DNA of 28,428 nucleotides, from positions 1-28,428 of the forward strand of contig CANNEJ010000001.1 of NCBI GenBank assembly GCA_947503585.1, read 5' to 3'. The notes beneath the pieces were generated by a model. It was not told where the DNA came from and did no database searches. It saw only the letters and a program-made list of their open reading frames with translations. This stretch comes from Anaerolineales bacterium. GTDB lineage: Bacteria; Chloroflexota; Anaerolineae; Anaerolineales; UBA11657. The position numbers and the translations under genes are program-made. Shown here piece by piece: positions 1 through 7,155 of this stretch (within the stretch, counting starts at the first letter, position 1; each line of letters begins with the position of its first letter).

Positions 1-455
1 AGCATATTGTGGATGATTGCTGTGTGGTGCGCAGCTCGTGGCTGTTTGGGTATGGCGGGCGCAACTTTTTGCACCGCATCTTGGAGCTGGCGCGCAGTGC
101 TGCACCGCTGCGCGTTGTGACGGACGAAACCGGTGCGCCCACCGCAGTTGAAGATTTAGCTGATGCCATTTTCAGCTTGATCGAAAGCCGCCAGCGCGGC
201 ATTTTTCATTTGGTGAACTCGGGCTTTGCCTCGCGCTACGAACTAGCGCGGGCTGTGCTGGACCTTTGCGGGCACAGTGCCACCAAAATTGAGCCCGCGC
301 TGCTTGCCGGCTTCCCACGCGCCTCCACGCCGCCGCGCAACGGCTGCCTGCGCAACAGCGCCGCCGCCGCAATCGGAATTAAATTGCGCCCGTGGCAGGA
401 CGCCCTGCCGGAGTTCATTGGCAGTTTGCAGCCCGCCGGCAGCGCTGCCCGCTGA
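1..455 (+). CDS. rmlD: dTDP-4-dehydrorhamnose reductase (RmlD), C-terminal part
   Basis: This is the 3' end of a gene that enters from the left edge; codons are in frame from position 3. The visible roughly 150 residues contain the RmlD/RfbD-type block 'RSSWLFGYGGRNF' followed by 'LRVVTDETGAPTAVEDLA', which in this SDR family forms part of the sugar-nucleotide pocket. RmlD reduces dTDP-6-deoxy-L-lyxo-4-hexulose to dTDP-L-rhamnose in the cytoplasm with NAD(P)H. The Rossmann glycine motif and the YxxxK catalytic pair lie outside the window, so activity cannot be judged. It sits 32 bases before a glycosyltransferase, and rmlA is at the far end of the same gene run, which supports a rhamnose role. 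A related SDR sugar reductase remains possible. Confidence 0.85.
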   Translation, partial: HIVDDCCVVRSSWLFGYGGRNFLHRILELARSAAPLRVVTDETGAPTAVEDLADAIFSLIESRQRGIFHLVNSGFASRYELARAVLDLCGHSATKIEPALLAGFPRASTPPRNGCLRNSAAAAIGIKLRPWQDALPEFIGSLQPAGSAAR

Positions 456-487
456 TTGCAGCCCGCAGCCGGGCAGCCGTCCCGCGC

Positions 488-1435
488 ATGATCTCGGTCA
501 TCATTCCCAACTGGAACGGCGCCGCACATTTACCCACGTGCCTGGCAGCTCTGCATGCGCAAACCGATCGTGATTTCGAAGTGCTGGTGGTGGACAACAA
601 CAGCACGGATGAATCGCTGCGCCTGCTGGCCGCACGCTACGCCGCGGTGCGGGTGATTGCGCTGCCGCACAACGCCGGCTTTACCGGCGCCTGCAACGCC
701 GGGCTGGCCGCCGCCTACGGCAGCATTTTGGCGCTGCTAAACAACGACACCGCCGCCGCGCCGGACTGGCTGGCCGAAGTGCGCGCCGCATTTGCACGCC
801 ACCCGCACGCAGGCAGCGTGGCCAGCCGCATGCTGCTGTTTGACAAGCGCGACACGCTGCACACTGCTGGCGACCTGTTTGGCAGCGATGGCATGCCCGC
901 CAACCGCGGCGTTTGGCAGACCGACACCGGCCAGTACTTTGAGGGCGAGGTCTTCTCCGCGTGTGGCGGCTCAGCCGCTTACCGCCGCAGCATGTTGGAG
1001 GAAACCGGCCTGCTGGACGAGCGCTTCTTTTTCTCTTGCGAAGATGTGGATCTTGGCTGGCGTGCGCAACTGCGCGGCTGGCGCTGCGTGTATGCGCCGC
1101 GTGCGATTGTGTATCACAAGCTGGCCAGCACAGGCGGCGGACCCACTGCCAGCTACTTTGACGGGCGCAACAGCATCCATGTGCTGGTGAAAGATGTGCC
1201 GGGCGTCGTTTGGCGGCTGCATTGGCGCAGCATTTTGATGCGCCAGCTGCAGCTGGCGTTGCAGGCGCTGCGCAGCTGGCGCGGGGCCGCAGCGCGCGCG
1301 CGGCTGCGTGGGCAGCTGGCAGGCCTTGCCGCTGTGCCCGCTATGTTGGCAGCGCGCCGCCGGGTTCAGGCAGCGCGCCTCATTTCCGACGAGCAAGTGC
1401 TGGCGCTCCTCAGCAGCCCGGTGCACAACACCTGA
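488..1435 (+). CDS. GT2 glycosyltransferase, rhamnosyltransferase-like
   Basis: The 315-residue protein is a GT-A fold family 2 glycosyltransferase. It starts with 'MISVIIPNWNG', has the nucleotide-binding 'VVDNNSTD' (about residues 34-41), the metal-binding 'NND' at 85-87 (the DxD equivalent), and 'FFFSCEDVDLGWRAQLRGW' around 180-198 with the likely catalytic acidic pair E185/D186. This layout is typical of rhamnosyl- and related transferases of O-antigen and capsule clusters. The open frame runs upstream to 392, but ATG 488 begins exactly at the family's first beta strand, so I chose it; no clear Shine-Dalgarno precedes it. The C-terminal 70 residues are Arg/Ala/Leu-rich and probably helical, perhaps for membrane contact. 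Donor and acceptor are unknown; L-rhamnose is inferred only from rmlA/rmlD nearby. Confidence 0.87.
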   Translation: MISVIIPNWNGAAHLPTCLAALHAQTDRDFEVLVVDNNSTDESLRLLAARYAAVRVIALPHNAGFTGACNAGLAAAYGSILALLNNDTAAAPDWLAEVRAAFARHPHAGSVASRMLLFDKRDTLHTAGDLFGSDGMPANRGVWQTDTGQYFEGEVFSACGGSAAYRRSMLEETGLLDERFFFSCEDVDLGWRAQLRGWRCVYAPRAIVYHKLASTGGGPTASYFDGRNSIHVLVKDVPGVVWRLHWRSILMRQLQLALQALRSWRGAAARARLRGQLAGLAAVPAMLAARRRVQAARLISDEQVLALLSSPVHNT

Positions 1436-1442
1436 TACCGCT

Positions 1443-2168
1443 ATGACGCTATTGTCCATCATCATCCCGGCCCACAACGAAGAGCGCCGCCTGAGCGAGA
1501 CGCTGCCGCGCGTGCTGCAGTTCTTGCGCACGCAAGATTATGCGTCCGAAGTACTGGTGGTGGAGAACGGCAGCAGCGACCGCACAGCAGCCGTGGTGGC
1601 TGAGCTGGCACGCAGCGAGCCGCGCCTGCAATTGCTGTGTGAGGCGCAGCGCGGCAAGGGGCTGGCAGTGCGGCGCGGCATGCTGGCTGCGCGCGGCGCG
1701 TTCCGCTTCATGTGCGACGCGGACCTCTCCATGCCAATCGAACAAGTTGTGCGGTTCCTGCCGGCGCAGCTGGCGGAATTTGACGTGGCGATTGGTTCGC
1801 GCGAAATCCCGGGCGCAGTGCGTTTTGGCGAGCCGGCTTTCACGCATCTGCGCGGCCGTGTATTCAGCAATCTGGTGAAGCTGGCCGTGCTGCCCGGCAT
1901 TGAGGACACGCAATGCGGATTTAAATGCTTCACGGCCGCGGCTGCGGAGGACTTGTTCCGCGTGCAGCGCTTGGACGGGCTGAGCTTTGATGTGGAGCTG
2001 CTGTTTATTGCGCGCCTGCGTGGCTACCGCATTCGCGAAGTGCCGATCGACTGGTATTTTCACCGCGAGACAAAAGTGCGCATGGTGCGCGATACCCTGC
2101 AGATGCTGCATGATGTGCTGACGCTGCGCCGCAACTTGCGCGCCGGGTTTTATGAGCGCGCAGCGTAA
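1443..2168 (+). CDS. GT2 glycosyltransferase, polyprenyl-phosphate glucosyl/mannosyltransferase type (ALG5/DPM-like)
   Basis: The 241-residue protein begins 'MTLLSIIIPAHNEERRL' and carries 'VVENGSSDRT' and the DxD-type motif 'DADLS' (D92, D94). The block 'GIEDTQCGFKCF' is characteristic of dolichyl/polyprenyl-phosphate beta-glucosyltransferases (ALG5) and DPM-like enzymes, which move a sugar from a nucleotide donor to a polyprenyl phosphate on the inner membrane face. There are no membrane helices after the catalytic domain, as in the short soluble versions. It starts 7 bases after the previous stop, and its 3' end overlaps rnhB by 17 bases, so the three genes are probably co-transcribed. The substrate sugar cannot be read from sequence. 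A polyprenyl diphosphate synthase at about 22 kb could supply the lipid precursor. Confidence 0.87.
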   Translation: MTLLSIIIPAHNEERRLSETLPRVLQFLRTQDYASEVLVVENGSSDRTAAVVAELARSEPRLQLLCEAQRGKGLAVRRGMLAARGAFRFMCDADLSMPIEQVVRFLPAQLAEFDVAIGSREIPGAVRFGEPAFTHLRGRVFSNLVKLAVLPGIEDTQCGFKCFTAAAAEDLFRVQRLDGLSFDVELLFIARLRGYRIREVPIDWYFHRETKVRMVRDTLQMLHDVLTLRRNLRAGFYERAA

Positions 2169-2805
2169 GCCGCCGCAGCTGCGCTTGGAGCGGCGGCTGT
2201 GGGCTGCCGGCTGCCGTTATGTGGCGGGCGTTGATGAAGCCGGCCGCGGTGCGTGGGCCGGTCCGGTGGTGGCTGCAGCCGTCATCCTGCCCGCAGACCG
2301 CAAAGACCTGCGCCGCCGGCTGGCGGGCGTGCTGGACTCCAAGCTGCTGAGCAGCAGCCAGCGCGCAAAACTTGCGGTTGCCATTCGCGCAACCGCACTG
2401 GCCGTGGGTGTGGGCGGCGCCGGACCAATGGAAATCGACCGCGACGGAATTCTGCCGGCAACGCGCGCGGCGATGCAGCGCGCGATTGCAGCGCTGCGGC
2501 CGCGGCCGCGCCACTTGCTGGTGGACGCAGTGGACCTGCGCGCTGTGGTGGCACTGCCGCAGCAGCGCATGCACCATGGCGAGCATGCGTCGCTCTCAAT
2601 TGCAGCGGCGTCCATCATCGCCAAGGTGGCGCGGGACGAGTTGATGCAGGCACTCGACACACACTATCCCGAATATGGCTTTGCAAAGCACAAGGGCTAC
2701 GGCACCCGCGCGCACCAGCTGGCGCTGCACACGCATGGCGCAGCGCCGGTGCACCGCCACTCGTTCCGGCCGCTGGCTGCGTTGGCTGCGCCGGCCGCTG
2801 CGTAG
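2152..2805 (+). CDS. rnhB: Ribonuclease HII
   Basis: RNase HII removes RNA from RNA/DNA hybrids, including single ribonucleotides in DNA. The 217-residue protein has the family signature 'GVDEAGRGAWAGPVVAAAV' with metal ligands D28 and E29, a third Asp in 'LLVDAVDL' (D125), and 'SIAAASIIAKVARDELM' with the fourth Asp near 162. The C-terminal 'YGFAKHKGYGT' block follows. Length is normal for the family. The ATG lies inside the previous glycosyltransferase gene (17-base overlap, different frame), implying translational coupling. A GT4 gene follows after 6 bases. Its place in a glycan operon is unusual but does not imply a glycan function. A Pro-rich loop commonly seen after the DEAGRG motif is 'AWAGP' here, a minor variation. 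Confidence 0.95.
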   Translation: MSAQRKPPQLRLERRLWAAGCRYVAGVDEAGRGAWAGPVVAAAVILPADRKDLRRRLAGVLDSKLLSSSQRAKLAVAIRATALAVGVGGAGPMEIDRDGILPATRAAMQRAIAALRPRPRHLLVDAVDLRAVVALPQQRMHHGEHASLSIAAASIIAKVARDELMQALDTHYPEYGFAKHKGYGTRAHQLALHTHGAAPVHRHSFRPLAALAAPAAA

Positions 2806-2811
2806 GCGCGC

Positions 2812-3897
2812 ATGCGTGTCGCAATCGTACATGACTGGCTGAACCAGCGCGGCGGCGCCGAGGATGTGCTTGAGCGCATGCAGGCACTGTATCCCGCTGC
2901 GCCCGTGTTCACCAGCATCTACGCGCCGGAGACGATGCCGGCAGCTTACCGGCAGTGGGACATTCGCACAGCCTTCACCAACCGCCTGCCTGGAATTCAC
3001 CGCCGCCACCAACCGTATCTGCTTTTGTATCCGCTGGCATTTGCCGGCTTCAACCTTGCCGGCCACAATGTGATCCTCTCCAACAAGAGCGGCTTTTGCA
3101 TGGAAGTGCGCAAGCCAGCGGGCGCGCTGCACGTGTGCTACTGCCTGACGCCCACGCGCTATGTTTGGGGCCTTGAAGACTATGCGGCGCGCGAGCCAAT
3201 CCCGGCCGGCATGCTGGCTGCCCTGCGCCTGCTGGTGCCGTGGCTGCAGCGCCGTGAGCGCGCGGCCGCCCGCAGCGTCGATCACTTTCTCGCCATCTCC
3301 AGCGCCGTGCAGCAGCGCATTGCGCTGCACTACGGGCGCGAATCCACCGTGCTACATCCGCCGGTGGAAACCGCCCGCTTTGCACCCACGGCTGCACCCG
3401 GCGATTATTTTCTGGTGGTGTCCCGGCTGGTGCCGTACAAGCGCATAGATTTGGCTGTGCGCGCCTGCACAAGTTTGCAGCTGCCGTTAGTAGTGGCCGG
3501 CGAGGGGCGCGATCTGCAGCGCTTGCAGCAGATGGCCGGCCCAACCATCAAGTTCATTGGCCGTGTACCGGCGGCCGGGCTGCCGGACCTGCTGGCAGGC
3601 TGCCGGGCTTTTATCTTTCCGGGCTTGGAAGACTTTGGAATTGCACCAGTGCAGGCGCTGGCCAGCGGCCGGCCGGTGATAGCCTTCGCCGGCGGCGGTG
3701 CGCTGGATTACGTTGATGCGCAGCACACCGGCTGCCTGTTCCAAGAACAAACTGTTGAAGCGCTTGAAGCAGCCTTGCGCAGCATCCGCCCGCAAGACTA
3801 CGAACCCGCCGCATTGCAGCGCTTCGCGTTACAATTCGATGTCAGCGTGTTTGATGAGCGCTTGCGCGCCTTCATCGCCAAGCATGCGCCGGCATAA
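2812..3897 (+). CDS. GT4 glycosyltransferase (WbaZ-like)
   Basis: The 361-residue GT-B fold protein starts 'MRVAIVHDWLNQRGGAEDV', the usual N-terminus of capsule and O-antigen family 4 transferases of the WbaZ/mannosyltransferase kind. The C-terminal donor domain has 'FLVVSRLVPYKRIDLAV' (about 200-216), 'FIGRVP', and 'FPGLEDFGIAPVQALASGRPVIAF', where the glutamate/aspartate-containing 'EDFGI' replaces the common E-x7-E donor-binding site in the usual way for this subgroup. It should transfer a sugar from a nucleotide donor to a lipid-linked acceptor at the cytoplasmic face. It follows rnhB by 6 bases and precedes the first Wzz-like gene by 2 bases, so it is clearly in the same transcription unit. 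Donor sugar is unknown; GDP-mannose or GDP-rhamnose is possible because the gmd/rmd genes are in the same window. Confidence 0.88.
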   Translation: MRVAIVHDWLNQRGGAEDVLERMQALYPAAPVFTSIYAPETMPAAYRQWDIRTAFTNRLPGIHRRHQPYLLLYPLAFAGFNLAGHNVILSNKSGFCMEVRKPAGALHVCYCLTPTRYVWGLEDYAAREPIPAGMLAALRLLVPWLQRRERAAARSVDHFLAISSAVQQRIALHYGRESTVLHPPVETARFAPTAAPGDYFLVVSRLVPYKRIDLAVRACTSLQLPLVVAGEGRDLQRLQQMAGPTIKFIGRVPAAGLPDLLAGCRAFIFPGLEDFGIAPVQALASGRPVIAFAGGGALDYVDAQHTGCLFQEQTVEALEAALRSIRPQDYEPAALQRFALQFDVSVFDERLRAFIAKHAPA

Positions 3898-3899
3898 AA

Positions 3900-4586
3900 A
3901 TGGAATTGCGCGCCTACGGAATAATCTTGCGCCGCTGGTGGTGGGCCGCCTTGCTGCCCGCGTTGGTGGTTAGCGGTATCGGCCTCGCAACTTATGCGCA
4001 GCCGATGCCGGCCTATGTCACCACGCTGCGCTTTTTTGCCAGCTTGCCGCCAACGACCACAACAGCCGGCAGCTTTGACCCTGCCTACTACAGCTGGCTC
4101 TCCTCCGAATACACTGTGGCGGCCCTTGCAGATTGGGTGCGCACCGGAGACTTTGCAAGCGCGGTCAGCGCCAACCTGCAGCCGGACGGCGTGCTACTGG
4201 AAGCGTCAGCCGTGCAGGCTGCGCTCTCCAGCGACTACGCGCGCAGCATGCTAAGCGTGTATGTGCGCGCAGCCTCGCAAGCAGACGCGGCTGCATTGGC
4301 GCACGCCGTAACCCGCGTCCTGCAAACTCAAAACGCAAATGTCTTCCCGCAGCTGGGCGGCACGCCGGCACAGGTGCTGGCATTGGACGAACCCGTAGTG
4401 GCGCTCGCCGCCCCGGGCTGGAATGAAACGTTTGCGCTGCCATTGCGCGTGCTGGCCGGCCTTGGGGCGGGCTTGCTGCTGGCATTTGGCGCGCACTATC
4501 TGGACCCGCACCTGCACACCCGCAGCGACGCCGAACAGCTTGGCCTCACCGTAATCGGCCAGATTCCGCGCCGCAAGGGGCGCTAA
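3900..4586 (+). CDS. Wzz-like chain-length determinant protein, first copy
   Basis: The 228-residue membrane protein has the Wzz/PCP arrangement. A short cytoplasmic N-terminus ends in 'LRRWWWAALLPALVV', a first membrane helix spans about 12-32, and an extracytoplasmic domain follows. A second helix lies at about 182-203 ('VLAGLGAGLLLAFGA'), and a short cytoplasmic tail ends 'LGLTVIGQIPRRKGR'. The tail motif E(Q)LGL-x-VIGxIP is typical of polysaccharide co-polymerases just before the point where the kinase domain would begin in fused forms. Such proteins control polymer length and work with a BY-kinase, here encoded two genes downstream. The periplasmic domain is short and Ala/Thr-rich without an obvious coiled coil. 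It starts 2 bases after the GT4 stop. Sequence similarity to the next gene is architectural rather than close. Confidence 0.75.
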   Translation: MELRAYGIILRRWWWAALLPALVVSGIGLATYAQPMPAYVTTLRFFASLPPTTTTAGSFDPAYYSWLSSEYTVAALADWVRTGDFASAVSANLQPDGVLLEASAVQAALSSDYARSMLSVYVRAASQADAAALAHAVTRVLQTQNANVFPQLGGTPAQVLALDEPVVALAAPGWNETFALPLRVLAGLGAGLLLAFGAHYLDPHLHTRSDAEQLGLTVIGQIPRRKGR

Positions 4587-4594
4587 ATCCTGCA

Positions 4595-4603
4595 TGGTAA
4601 ACT
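4595..4603 (+). promoter_or_regulatory. Possible extended -10 element before the second Wzz-like gene
   Basis: The 36-base gap before the second Wzz-like gene contains TGGTAAACT, that is TGn plus a 4-of-6 match to TATAAT. No -35 match is visible. It would give a leader of about 12 bases. This may simply be spacer in one long operon. Confidence 0.2.
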
Positions 4604-4622
4604 TTGCGCTCGACATTGCATA

Positions 4623-5297
4623 ATGCCACTCGGTGAATATTTCCGCATCCTGCGCCGGCGCGGCTGGATCATTGTGCTGCTGGCCTGTCTTACAGCAGCC
4701 AGCGCGCTTGTGTTCAGCACCGTGCAAAACCCGGTCTACCGTGCCACAGTAAATGTGCTGGTGCAGCCCGCGCGCACGGACTTCGGCCTGGCGCAAAGCG
4801 CCAAGCTGCTGCTCGATTCTTATGTGGCCTTCCTTGATACTGACAACAGCGCCGCAGCCATCATTCAGGATTTGCAGCTGGACATGCTGCCCGAAACTCT
4901 GCGCGCAGATGTAAGCATCGCTGCCGAGGCGCAGCGCTTTCTGATCACCATTGAAGTGGACAATGAAAACGGGGATGCGGCCAACGACATTGCGCGCAAG
5001 TGGGCCGAGCTGCTGGTGCAGTGGCGCAATGATGAAAACCAAAAGCAGCGCCGCGAAGACCGCGTTACCGCGCTGCTGCTTGACGCGCCGCGCTACGTGC
5101 TCGATCACCCGCGCCGCGGCCTCAACACAGCGGCCGGCGGTGTGCTGGGCATTTTGCTTGGCGGCTTGCTCATCTTCTTCCTCGAATATTGGGATGCGGG
5201 CATTCTGCGCACGCGGACGGATGTGGAGCGCCAGCTGAACCTTGCGGTGCTGGGCGCCATTCCCGCTGTCTCCAGCAGCACGCGAGCCGGCAGATAA
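4623..5297 (+). CDS. Wzz-like chain-length determinant protein, second copy
   Basis: The 224-residue protein starts 'MPLGEYFRILRRRGWIIVLLACL', the classical Wzz/CpsC N-terminus, with a first membrane helix at about 15-35 and the post-helix motif 'NPVYRATVNVLVQP'. A second helix at about 169-187 ('AAGGVLGILLGGLLIFFLEY') is followed by 'RTRTDVERQLNLAVLGAIP', the cytoplasmic arm that contacts the kinase in CpsC/CapA proteins. Between the helices lies a charged, probably helical region (about 90-160). It is shorter than enterobacterial Wzz, as in monoderm CapA/CpsC systems. The kinase gene begins 1 base after this stop, so this copy is the better candidate for the direct kinase activator. It should act in the membrane to set polymer length and export. 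Confidence 0.85.
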   Translation: MPLGEYFRILRRRGWIIVLLACLTAASALVFSTVQNPVYRATVNVLVQPARTDFGLAQSAKLLLDSYVAFLDTDNSAAAIIQDLQLDMLPETLRADVSIAAEAQRFLITIEVDNENGDAANDIARKWAELLVQWRNDENQKQRREDRVTALLLDAPRYVLDHPRRGLNTAAGGVLGILLGGLLIFFLEYWDAGILRTRTDVERQLNLAVLGAIPAVSSSTRAGR

Positions 5298-5298
5298 C

Positions 5299-5946
5299 AT
5301 GGCACCGAACCTAATCACGCTTACGGACCCGCGCTCCCCGGCGGCCGAAGCCTACCGCGCACTGCGCACCAACCTGCTCTTCAGCGCACTGGAGCGCGCC
5401 CTGCCCACGCTGCTGATTACCACGCCATCGGCAGCCACGGCGGATGCCAAAAGCGAGTGCGCTGCAAATCTGGCCGTTACGCTGGCGCAGTCCGATCGCA
5501 GCGTGCTGCTGGTGGATTGTGACCTGCGCCAGCCGCGCCAGCATGCGCTATGGGGACTGGCTGCTGATCGCGGGCTTAGCAGCGCGCTGCGCGATGGCGG
5601 CGCGCTGCCCGTGTGCGCGGTGAATGTGCCCAACTTGAAAGTGCTGCCCGCCGGCCCGCACCCGGACAATCCGGCCGACCTGCTCGGTTCGCGCAAAATG
5701 GAAGCGCTCTTGCTGACACTGCAGCAGCAGGCCGAGATTGTAATTTTTGACGCACCGCCGGTGCTGGTGGTTACTGACGCCGTGCTGCTGGCCTCCAAGC
5801 TGGCCGGTGCCCTGCTGGTGCTGAGCGCCGGGCATACCCGCCGCGACGACGCCGAGCGCGCCAGCGAGCTGCTGCAAAAGGGCCGCATTCATATTTTGGG
5901 CGCCGTGCTGGCCAACGCTGAAGACAGCGGCCAGCGCACCTACTAA
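5299..5946 (+). CDS. CpsD/CapB-type BY-kinase homologue with degenerate Walker A
   Basis: The 215-residue cytoplasmic P-loop protein belongs to the CpsD/CapB/Wzc kinase-domain family. It keeps the oligomerisation motif EX2RX2R (E17, R20, R23), Walker A' 'LLVDCDLRQP' (70-79, with D73 and D75), and a Walker B 'VIFDAPPV' with D151. The Walker A loop, usually GEGKS/T, reads 'SAATADAKSECAANLA' from residue 44: K51 and S52 remain, but the loop glycines are all replaced. The C-terminus ends 'SGQRTY', so the usual tail tyrosine cluster is reduced to one terminal Tyr. The protein may still bind the co-polymerases through EX2RX2R. Catalysis is doubtful but not excluded. It starts 1 base after the second Wzz-like gene. 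ATG 5299 is preferred to an upstream in-frame start at 5242 because the family N-terminus fits. Confidence 0.85.
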   Translation: MAPNLITLTDPRSPAAEAYRALRTNLLFSALERALPTLLITTPSAATADAKSECAANLAVTLAQSDRSVLLVDCDLRQPRQHALWGLAADRGLSSALRDGGALPVCAVNVPNLKVLPAGPHPDNPADLLGSRKMEALLLTLQQQAEIVIFDAPPVLVVTDAVLLASKLAGALLVLSAGHTRRDDAERASELLQKGRIHILGAVLANAEDSGQRTY

Positions 5947-6003
5947 GCCCAGCATGCTGCGCAGCGCAGCCTACCCGGCGCGCACCTGCCAGCGAAAATA
6001 ATT

Positions 6004-7071
6004 ATGAAGGGCCTCATCCTCTCCGGCGGCAAGGGCACGCGGCTCTATCCGCTGACTTACACGCGCGCCAAGCAGCTCATTCCGATTGCCAACGAGCCCG
6101 TGCTCTTTCGCGTCATTCGCGCCATTCGCGATGCCGGCGTAAACGAGATTGGCATTGTGATCGGCGAGACCGGCCCCGAAGTGCGCGAGGCCGTGGGCGA
6201 TGGCAGCCGCTGGGGTGTGCGCGTTACGTACATCGAGCAGGACAAGCCGGCGGGGCTCGCACACGCAGTGCAAATTTCACGCGCGTTCCTGGGCGACGAG
6301 CGCTTTGTGATGTTCCTTGGCGACAATGTGATCCAAGGCGGCATCAGCCCGCTGATTGAGCAATTTGCCAGCTCGCCATGGAACAGCCAGATTGTGCTGA
6401 CGCGCGTGCCCAACCCGCAGCACTTTGGCGTGGCTGAGCTGCACGCGGACGGCTCCATCAAACAGCTTGTGGAAAAGCCCGCCGTACCTGCCTCAGACTT
6501 GGCGCTCGTGGGCATCTACATGTTTGACGCACACATTTTTGAAGCAGTGGCTGCCATCAAGCCATCGGCGCGCGGCGAGCTCGAGATTACAGATGCAATT
6601 CAATGGCTGGTGAGCGCCGGCAAAAGCGTGCACCCCTATGTGCACAGCGGCTGGTGGATCGACACCGGGAAACCACTGGACATGCTAAGCGCCAACAACC
6701 GCGTGCTTGAAGAGCTGGCGCCGGGCAACGCTGGCACCGTGGATGACAAATCAACGCTTGGCCACCACGTGATTGTGCAGGCGGGCGCCACCATCATCAA
6801 CAGCGTGGTGCGCGGGCCAACCATCATTGGCGAAAATACGCGTCTCGAAAACGCCTACATCGGCCCGTACACCTCTGTGTATCACGATTGCGAAATCGTT
6901 AATTCTGAGCTGGAGCACTCGATTGTGCTGGAGCATGTGCGCCTTACGAATGTGCCGCTGCGTATCGTTGACAGCATGATCGGACGCTATGCTGAGATCG
7001 GCCACACCACACACCTGCCGCGCGCGCTGCAAACAAACCTCGGCGACCACAGCAAACTCTGGGTGCCGTAG
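6004..7071 (+). CDS. rmlA: Glucose-1-phosphate thymidylyltransferase, long form
   Basis: The 355-residue enzyme should join dTTP (or UTP) and glucose-1-phosphate to make dTDP-glucose, the first step of dTDP-L-rhamnose synthesis. The nucleotidyltransferase domain (about 1-235) has the signature 'LSGGKGTRLYPLT' (6-18), 'KQLIPIANEPV', and the metal-binding D107 in 'FLGDNVI'. The C-terminal part (about 245-355) shows hexapeptide-like repeats ('VIVQAGATIINSVVRGPTIIG') forming a left-handed beta helix. This marks the long form found in actinobacterial StrD, archaea and Chloroflexota, whereas classical RmlA is about 290 residues without the helix. It lies 57 bases after the kinase gene and is the last gene of the run. 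No Shine-Dalgarno is seen before the ATG. UTP-dependent relatives cannot be fully excluded. Confidence 0.9.
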   Translation: MKGLILSGGKGTRLYPLTYTRAKQLIPIANEPVLFRVIRAIRDAGVNEIGIVIGETGPEVREAVGDGSRWGVRVTYIEQDKPAGLAHAVQISRAFLGDERFVMFLGDNVIQGGISPLIEQFASSPWNSQIVLTRVPNPQHFGVAELHADGSIKQLVEKPAVPASDLALVGIYMFDAHIFEAVAAIKPSARGELEITDAIQWLVSAGKSVHPYVHSGWWIDTGKPLDMLSANNRVLEELAPGNAGTVDDKSTLGHHVIVQAGATIINSVVRGPTIIGENTRLENAYIGPYTSVYHDCEIVNSELEHSIVLEHVRLTNVPLRIVDSMIGRYAEIGHTTHLPRALQTNLGDHSKLWVP

Positions 7072-7155
7072 CGTGGCGGCCGCCCGCGCCGATTGCCATT
7101 CCGCGAATTCAAACCCGGGGAATCACGTGGGCTGCTGGCACAGAGTTAATTTAGC

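Noticed and set aside
4251..5318. A 355-codon open frame on the minus strand across both Wzz-like genes
   Set aside because: It is antisense to two well-supported membrane-protein genes with family motifs; its product shows no motif. GC-rich DNA gives many long antisense frames.
5956..5970. Inverted repeat GCTGCGC-A-GCGCAGC between the kinase gene and rmlA
   Set aside because: The stem has no T-run and almost no loop; such short GC palindromes are common in this composition, so I do not call it a terminator.
7072..7155. Terminator or promoter in the gap after rmlA
   Set aside because: A GGCGGCCGCC palindrome and the ATTCC/GGAAT pair are too short or too loosely spaced, there is no T-run, and no convincing -35/-10 pair precedes 7156.
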